A stretch of DNA of 64,000 nucleotides. Origin: Aphidius gifuensis. Its lineage: Eukaryota > Arthropoda > Insecta > Hymenoptera > Braconidae. Where the stretch lies: assembly GCF_014905175.1 (NCBI RefSeq), contig NC_057788.1, positions 14,533,404-14,597,403 on the forward strand. Reading direction: 5' to 3'. The notes below the pieces were generated by a model that was not told the origin of the DNA, ran no database searches, and was given only the letters and a program-made list of their open reading frames with translations. Both the position numbers and the translations under genes were made by a program. Positions 13,501 through 22,500 of this stretch are shown one piece after another. Within the stretch, counting starts at the first letter, position 1. Every line of letters starts with the position of its first letter.

Positions 13501-16500
13501 AATTTTATTTATTCAGTTTTCCTGTTCAGGAAAGGATCAGGAAACCTGAACGTATCCCAAATAAGGTTTCCTGAACAGATTCTGACCAGGATACTGTCAG
13601 GAAAAATTTATCAAATAAATTAATTTTTTTTATTCAGTTTTCCTGTTCAGGAAAGGAACAGGAAACCTGAACGTTACCTGAATAAGGTTTCCTGAACAGA
13701 TTCTGACCAGGATACGATCAGGAAAAATTTATCAAATAAATTAATTTTTTTTATTCAGTTTTCCTGTTCAGGAAAGGAACAGGAAACCTGAACGTATCCT
13801 GAGTAAGGTTTCCTGAACAGATTCTGACCAGGATATTATCAGGAAAAATTTATCAAATAATTTAATTTTTTTTATTCAGTTTTCCTGTTCAGGAAAGGAT
13901 CAGGAAACCTGAACGTTACCTGAATAAGGTTTCCTGAACAGATTCTGACCAGGATATTATCAGGAAAAATATTTATTATTATAATAAATATTTATTTATT
14001 ATTATAATTTTAATTCTAATACAAAATGATAAGGGACAATTTAACAAATTGTTATATTTTATTTTTACGTTAAATTAACGTCGCAAATTCTAATTTAAGT
14101 TTTTTTTTAGCTGATGTAATTTATGAAAGCAAAAAAACACATCAGATCATCGATAGACGGCATGGCCGCGCGTGTTAAGGTCCGTAGTTGTAATCTGAAA
14201 GTTCCGAGTTCGCGTCCCGCTAGTGGTTAGGTAATTTAAGTTATGTTAGGTATATACAATCTTATCGTTCAATCTGTTTCATCAATAACATTGCTATAGT
14301 AAATTAGTTACAAAACATCAATTAATAAAAAACAATTTTTTTTTTAAAATTACTTGATCCGTTTCAGATCAGGAATCCTGTTCCATTCCTGATCAGGTAT
14401 CCTGGTCAGGTTTCCTGATCCAATTCTGATCAGAATCCTAAAAAAAAGCGTTACATTCTGATCCGTTCCTGAACAGGATTCCTGGTTATATTCTAGTCAG
14501 GAATCCTGATCCATTCCTGTTCAGGTATCCTGGCTCTAACCCTAAAATCTGGCCAGGTTTCCTGATCCGGTTCTGATCAGAATCCTAAAAAAGAGCGTTA
14601 CATTCTGATCCGTTCCTGAACAGGATCCCTGATCCGGTTCTGATTTGAAATCAGGTTCCCTCAGAACCTTAACTAAATTTCCACTCGGGCATAACTTTCG
14701 TTATAATCAAGATAAGAAGTTCGTATTAGGCTTAAATTATGCGCCTCAAAAAAATCTAGTGACGGCATTACCCAGGTAGGATCCCACAAGGGTGAACGGC
14801 CGTGCCAGGCTTGTTACAAGCTTGTGTTTCCTAGCCTTGGTGGACTAGAATGTGCCTAGCTTGGCACAGAGAATTTTCCCAGTCATCGCACAAGACTTGT
14901 TAATCTAGGCTTGTACCAAGCCTGTGTCGATTGTTATTTCCAAGCCTCACACAAGGTTAAAAATTCCAAGCTCGTGTCAAGCTTGTATTTACAGTCATTG
15001 CACAAGACTTGTTATTCCAGGCTTGTACCAAGCCTGTATTTACAGTCATTGCACAAGACTTGCTAGTCCAGGCTTGTACCAAGCCTGTGTTAATCGTTAG
15101 TTCCAAGCCTCACACAAGATTAAAAATTTCAAGGTTGTGTCAAGCCTGTTTTTCCAGTCACTAGACAAGCCTTGTTAATCCAGGCTCGACACAAGACTGT
15201 CCCTTTGATTTTTCCCGCCCTCACACGAGCCTCGTAATACAGCCTTGTTTCAAGCTGGTGCCCATTGTTTCACCAAGCTCGACACGAGACTTAACTTATG
15301 CATATATTTAACTCAAAAAAAAAAAATTATAGTAATTAGATATATAAATTTAATATAAATTTCAAATAAAAAATATCAGGCTTTGACTATTGTGTGAGGC
15401 ATTCGCGAGGACTGTGTGTTTAGTCTCAATAGAATTTATTTATATAAAAAATTTTGACGACCACTTTTATCAATACCCCGATGGTCGACATGATAGCGCA
15501 TTGGACTTCCACGTGAGAGGCCCCGGATCGATCCCGCGTCGCGTCCCTAGTTTTTCGTTTAATTATTATCGTTTAATAGAATTGTCTGAATTAAAAAATA
15601 ACAATGTCGGAATTATTAAATTAACAATAATAATAGATTAACCATAATAATTTTTTTATATTTTTTTAAAAATCGTTTTTGGAAGCTTGAGTCAAGCCCG
15701 AGGCACAAGCCTTGGCACAAGGCTGGAATACGAGTCTCGGCACGAGGCTGGGATACAAGGCTTGTCATCAAGCTTGTAACATAGGCACATTTCCAATCAC
15801 TTAACAACCTTGGCACAAGCTTGTAGCACAAGCTAGACACAAGCATGTGAGCCTTGTGCACAAGCTTGTGCCAGGCCTGGCACAATCGTTTACTCCTACC
15901 TGAGTAGGGGTTTTTTTCTCTCTCAATAACGGTTTTCGAGAAAAAAAATTAAATATCAGAATTTTTTTTTTCAATTTTATAGTTTTTTTTTTTTTTTCTC
16001 TATTATAAATAGAAAAGAATTTCGCAAAGCAGGCGATAGAGTTTTTTGAGACACATAAATTGAGCCTAATACGAAGTCTCTACTATGATTTTGCGTCGAG
16101 TTATTTATTGCGCCGTTTTTATAACTTGTAAAATTTTCACATAAAAACGTATGTACTATTTTAAGTTACATAAATAATAATTTAAGAATAATGAAATATA
16201 AAACAGAAAAGATTTACGAACAAAAAACCTTTGGTGATAAATATTTTCTGATGGATTGTTTAGACACCACAAATTTTTAAGTAAGAAAAAAAATTTTTTC
16301 AAAATTTACATTTTAGTTTTTTGATTAAAAACCATTATCAATAGAGCAAAAAACCTATTACGCGGGCGATAGAGTTTTTTAATGCGCTTCTTTTGAGCCT
16401 AGTACGAAGTCCCTCGGTTACTTAGTTCGTAAGTTATGAGCGTTTTTTTTTTTCCGCCGATGAATTCAAGACTGCGGCTGAGCCTATGGCTCCTAGCCTC

Positions 16501-19500
16501 CGTAATATAAAAAAAACGAATACCAATACCTATAATTCTGAGGGCACATTAAGATGCGTTAATATTTCATTTATCTAATCTGAAAATTGCATAACGTTCT
16601 CATTTCATTAAGTTTACTAGCGTTGTACGTTAAAACGAGTCATTCTCTACGCCAAATTTATGACTACTTATGACTCTGAAAAAAATCGGCCAGCATCGAA
16701 AAAAACGCTTCAGTCATTATTTTGAATACTCACTCATTTTTTTCAAGCCTTAAAATGACTGAGTATTGAAATTAATGACTGAGTATTACATTTCAATGCT
16801 TAGCCATACTCAGTCACTTTTTCATTCGGACTTAGTAAATTTTACATTTCGAAAGCAAAATGTTTTTTAAGTCCGAATAAAAATATGACTGAGCATTAAA
16901 TTTTAATGCTCAGTAATGCTCAATGGATTATTTTATGAGTGAAAATGCCTCATAATGACTGAGAACTAGTGACGTAAATGACAGTCATTTTTTTTTTTGT
17001 GTCACGTCACAAAAAAAAATACCGTTTGTGACCTTCTGAGACCGTCATTTTTTTTTCGTCATTGTTTTCGTCACATTGTCTCCGTCACAATTGGTATTTT
17101 TTTAAAATCTTCAAAATAATTGTAAAAAAGACCGTGACAAAATATTTCGTCACATTTTTTCCGTCACAATTGGTTTTGTTTTAAATCTTCAAAATAGTTG
17201 TAAAAGAGACCGTCACAAAATATTTCGTCATTTTTTCGTCACAAAATTTGTTTTTTAAAAAAACTAGATAAAAAATTCCTTAAATAAATGCATATTATCA
17301 AATATATATATTTTTCGTTAAATGTCCAACATTTAATATTGTTTTTATTTTTTTATATAAATTGCAAATTTATTAAATTGATATTTAATAATTGAATGCT
17401 ATTCAATTATTAAATGGTTAAATTTAATATTTTATGTTAAATGTTTAGCATTTATTATTGTTTTTTTTTTTTTTTTATATTAAATAGAAATTTATTCAAT
17501 TGAACAATAAATATTTGTTACCAATATGGTGATTATTGGTTAGACTGCTGTGTGTGATAAATAATTAGATAAATTTAGTTAATAATATTAAATATTTATT
17601 AATTTTAATTGATAATTATTAATTACACATAATTATTTATCAATACCCTAACGGTACCACCCAACCCGTTTCGTGGGTTGGAATCAGGTTATTTTAGGGT
17701 TAAGTTTTTATTAGATTACTTCGTGGTTGGATAACTGTTACCTGACGGTTGCAATGTGCGCAAAAACAACTGTCTCTAACCACGTTATATGACGGTTATT
17801 CTGAGGTTTTGTGAACTAAAGGCCAGTTTGCTGTAACCGTTATTTAACCGTTCAATAACTTTGGTTGGATTCCGGTTACTTTGAGATTTTCCTAACGATA
17901 GGACCCAATCACTCTCGTAACTTGGAATCAGGTTAGTATGAGGTTTGAAGTTTGGCTTCCAGTTTTATTATATTTCAGTGGTTTGAACAAGGTTTATCAA
18001 TCGTCAACCAACGGTTAGTTCTGATTTGGTTATTTTTAGGTTCAAAAAGGGTTTGTTTTCGGTTTTTTTTGCGCACATTCCAACCTCGAGACGGCCGTTT
18101 AATAACGGTCCATAACGGGTTAGACATTAGTAAGGGTAATTCATAAGATATGAAAATACGAAAAAAATCAATAGATGGCATACTAGATGTAAAACTGACG
18201 GTCAGTCGATAAGTCGTCATAAATTTGGTCACAAAAGTTGGGTCATGAAAATGGTACGATGTTGCCCGCGTCACAGACGGCGTTACAAATGGTCATTTGA
18301 CGGTCACAAAATTTTCAATTGTTTCAATTGTATATGAGTGGTTGAAAATGAATCTTTTTTTTACTTTATTTGATGTTTATAATACTCAGATTGAACGTGA
18401 AAGATAAATAATCGAGATTTTTTTTTTTTTTCCAATAAGGTGAATGTCCCTGTTGTGGACACTGTACCTATTGTTCGTGATTTCTCTTTTTTCCCATGTA
18501 AAAAAATTAATAACTTATTCTCTACTCAACAAATCGTTTTTGCAATACTCATTATCGATAATTTAATTAATTCTTCAACACTCAGAGTCAAAATCAATAA
18601 CATTTTATTATTATAAACATTTTAATTATTTTTATAAAAATTGGTTCTCGCTTCCAAGCATAATTTTGCGGAATTTTGTGGCAATCCTTAGTGTAATAGG
18701 TAGAGAGAGTACAACGTTATTGAGTTGAATGTTTTAATATGCAAGTGGAGAAAAATTATTTAATTAGTTTTATATTATAAATAAAATTATGCTTTATTCT
18801 TTTAAATAATTAGTTTTTTTTTTAAATATATATTAGTATGTATTAATGAATAGTCCAATAACTGGGACACAAATTCAGCCTTGTCCAGGTGTCAATAATT
18901 ATGTGTTTAACCTAAAATATTTAGTTGTTTTCAATTTTCTTTGTATGTATTGGTATGCATAAAAAATATTTGATACTAATACTATTTTACTTTTGCCGGT
19001 CCATAACTGGGTCTTTGAGATGTCAACATTTGGGACAAGTGAAAAGTTGGCGTTCCACAACAGGGACATAAATGAATTATTTAAAACAAATGAATTTATG
19101 TGTTTTTAATTATTATTTAATGAAAAAAAAATTAACATATGTTAATTATATTCTATAGTAGCTAAGGGAAAAAAAAAGTTTGGAAATTTACTGACAGGAA
19201 TTTTTAAAAACGAATAAAACACGAGATCAGTTTGTTAAGGTGTTACCCACGCATATCTAGAGGCCTCTTGCGGATGGCATTTAGAAACATAATATTTCTA
19301 TGAGTGCGAACTAGATGAAAAAGAAAGAGAATATCTTGTTTCTCACTTCCACTTAAGTATTTAGACAAAGACAAACATTTATTTTTATTTATTGTAAAAT
19401 AAAAAAGTCTCAAAGCCCTATTAATTTTTATATCAGAAGTTTCCTTATTGTTTCCTCTATCTATTTTCAGTTTTTGATAAAGCTATCTGCGTTTTCCATA

Positions 19501-22500
19501 AAATGGCTAACCAGGTTTCTAAAAACTAAACCGGACTTTCCATAAGAACCTATGTATAACCTCCAAAAAAGTAGCCTACTTTAGTAATTAATTACGAACT
19601 AATTAGCTACAAGAAAATTATCAAAAAATTTGAGCGTATGTGTTATTATTTCATTAATCTACTTAAAAAATTTCAAAGCTGTATCTGCGTTTTTGATTGG
19701 TGATGGTAATCCCTTAGCGTTCCACAACAGGGACATTCACCTTATGACATATTTTTTTCTCCAACCAAACTATTTTTTACATCTTTCAAAAGTTTTTTTT
19801 TCCTAGACAAAAAGTTCTATTTTACAAAATTTTTTGTCTTAATTCCAACAAAAAATTTTTACAGTGTATAAACAATTATAATTAAATTCATTCGTATATT
19901 TATAAATAAAGTACTAACGTCTAGAGGGAATTCAACAGCGAAGGAATGAATAGCATGGATATGTGCAAAAGGCAAAATTGCTGTATAATATGCTGTTGAT
20001 ATAATGGACGCTGCGATGCCATTGACTTGAAAGTTGAGTTCAGTTGTTCCTTGATCAGTTGAATCAGAGACTGTAACATTTTGATTGAATGGTGGGTACT
20101 TCCAATCATTATGATGATTTTCAAACCAAATGTTCTCTATTGTAATGAATTAAGTATTGATCAGTTCAATGCTAAAGTAATAAAAGGTCATATAAATTAA
20201 AAGAACCTCTGGTAGATAAATTCAGTCAGCCCGACGAGTTGCCCCCATTTAAGGCAGTATGTAAATCCCAAGGTAGGATAATTCTTTGGGTTCAAAGAGG
20301 CACCCTTATAACCATAGCATAAAAAAATAATAAGTGCCCTCTAATGTCTAAAATTTGTATACTTTACTGACGCGTCTTTAGAAGTATGAGTGAAGGCGCC
20401 TCGTATTTACACACACTAATACTACTTCAGCCGATTTTCAATGCTTCGCCTGGTACTTTTTGACTGTTTTTGACCCTAAATTTTCGTCTTAAATAATTAA
20501 TAACTTTTAAACTTCGTGGTAGAAATCGATGATTTTTTTAAAATTATTTTTGTTATTAAAAGAAGTATAAGCTGTAGTAAAATAAAAGTTTTCTGTGAGA
20601 GCGTTTTTTCAATAAAAGTGAAAACGTGCCGATACTTCCTATGCTTGTGTGTTAAAGTGTTAAATTGTTGTCAACTTTGACCCTAATTATCTCGGTCAAA
20701 TCGTGGTAGAAAATTACAAAAATTTGATAAAATAGATCTTTATTTCACTTAAAAAATGAGCCTTCTTTGATCAAAATCTGTGAGAGGGAATTTTTTTTCA
20801 ATATTTTGACATACTGCCTTAACTTGTGTAAGCATATAGTAAAGTCGGGTAGCGCTAACGAATTTCTACCAGGAATGTGATTTTCATCTCTTTCTTAGCT
20901 ATTGCTTGTCCTTAGTCATTTATTTATTTAACAAATAAAATACATGTAATTTATTTTCATAAATTAAAATGTCTAAGGACAAGCAGTAGCTAAAGAAAAG
21001 ATGTAGCTAAGGAATTGATATATAGTCAAAGAAATTAAATGGTATAAGCTACATCAATTTCTTAGCTCCATCTTTTCCTTAGCTACTACTTGTCCTCGGT
21101 ATTTTATTTATTCAACAAATAAAAATAAATTCAATGTCTTTTATTTGTTAAATAAATAAATGTCTAAATAAATCAATTACCAACCTCCATTTACTCTTTA
21201 GCGCTATTTGCCAAAATGAATTAAAATATATGTGGTAAGTGGCTGAGGAATTTATTCAGTTTACAACACAATTTATTTATTTTTATCCTTTCCTTAGTTG
21301 TATTTACCATAATAAATTAAAATCCTACTGGCAAATGTCTAACAAAATGATGAAACTCAATAAATTGCGTTGTCATCTTTATTATCTACTAAGCCATTTG
21401 CCACAATTATTTCAATTTATAACAATAAAAAAATTATAAGCAAGCCCGTAGCATAGAGACAATTCATGGAGAATAAAAATCTACCTTTGTCAACTTGGCT
21501 AAGTCGGTTACAGCATGATATTCGTATTTCTTCGAATAATGTAGCGTTTAGGGTATAGGGGATCAATAGGGGTCGGTCGCAGAAGTCTGACAAAAAAAAA
21601 AAATTGAAAATTTCATGTATTGATCTTGATTATACATACTGCATTTTTAACATCAAAAATTGGTAATTCTCACATACTTGAAGAGTAACACAAACTTTAC
21701 TAATGAAAAATGTAAAAAGAACTTTAACGCTTTAAAAGGTAAATTTTACCTTTTTTCGAAGTAATCGAGGCGATCACTAAAAGTGAATGTTGTTGATTTT
21801 AAATGAAAATTTAAATGGAAATTTGATTATGAAGAATATTTTATTACCTGGAATGGTGTCGAAAGATCGCTGACTACGTGCAAGTCTTTTTTTTCTAGAA
21901 CTGCTGTTAATAACAGAGGGTTTAGTGCCAATATCAATAGCACTAGAAACTGTTGGAACCATATCTATTGTAACAAATTGATCAGCTTCATCAGAAGTCA
22001 ATGAATGTTGATTAGAAGTCATATTGTCTGGTGAAGATTCAACAGCCATCATGTCCATGATGTTAACAGCTGGCATTCCAGTCAAATCTGTTACAGTCGG
22101 TGGCATCCTGTTTTTTGTCTGATTCAATGTTTGATTTATCTGAACAGATGATGAATTTGTAGAGTTATCAATTGTAATATCGGACGCTATCAAATTTATT
22201 GACGGAGTTGGAACAACTGTGTTATTAGCTGATGAACTATTTGTTATATCAACATTTGATAACACCAGGGCGTTTGTCATATTTGTTGTTGAACTGTTGG
22301 TATTTAATGTCATGGTGGATTGATCTGTTGAATTCATTGTGTTGTTATTAACCACAGTATCAACGTTGAATCCATAAAATCTTAAAATATCTTCGTACTC
22401 TGGCCTTAACTGAACATTATCCTGGTTTAATGTGAGACCAGCGAGAAAGGTGTCAGCGTTAAGATAGCTCTTTGAATAGAAAGTCCAAAGTACATTTAAT

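Larger units (their letters stand above)
13006..14689. mobile_element. Composite element A: inverted termini, 120-bp tandem units, tRNA-like core
   Basis: Ends CCCGAGTGGAAA and (reversed) CCCGAGTGGAAA. The dinucleotide CA is duplicated at 13004-13005 and 14690-14691. An empty version of the site exists at about 12680 (GCGAGCCATAACTTT). Both halves are full of CCTGATCAGGA/CCTGTTCAGGA palindromes. The left half carries the tandem units, and the middle holds an AT-rich part and a tRNA-like segment (14155-14225). Confidence 0.75.
12560..16450. repeat. Older host repeat carrying elements A and B
   Basis: Pieces reading ATAACTTTTGTTATAATCAAG, TATTAGGCTCAAATTATGC, GCGGGCGATAGAGTTTTTTG and GAGTTATTNATTGCGCCG recur at 12660-12970, 14690-14768, 15907-16110 and 16320-16450. 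A related piece is at 26640-27240. Elements A and B interrupt it. Confidence 0.65.

Noticed and set aside
14155..15548. Functional tRNA genes in the tRNA-like cores
   Set aside because: The stems are imperfect, the acceptor ends do not pair, and each lies in a repeat. They are tRNA-derived at best.
19921..20124. 67-codon minus ORF as a protein
   Set aside because: The serpin exon here uses another frame with matching splice phase, so this ORF is a shadow.
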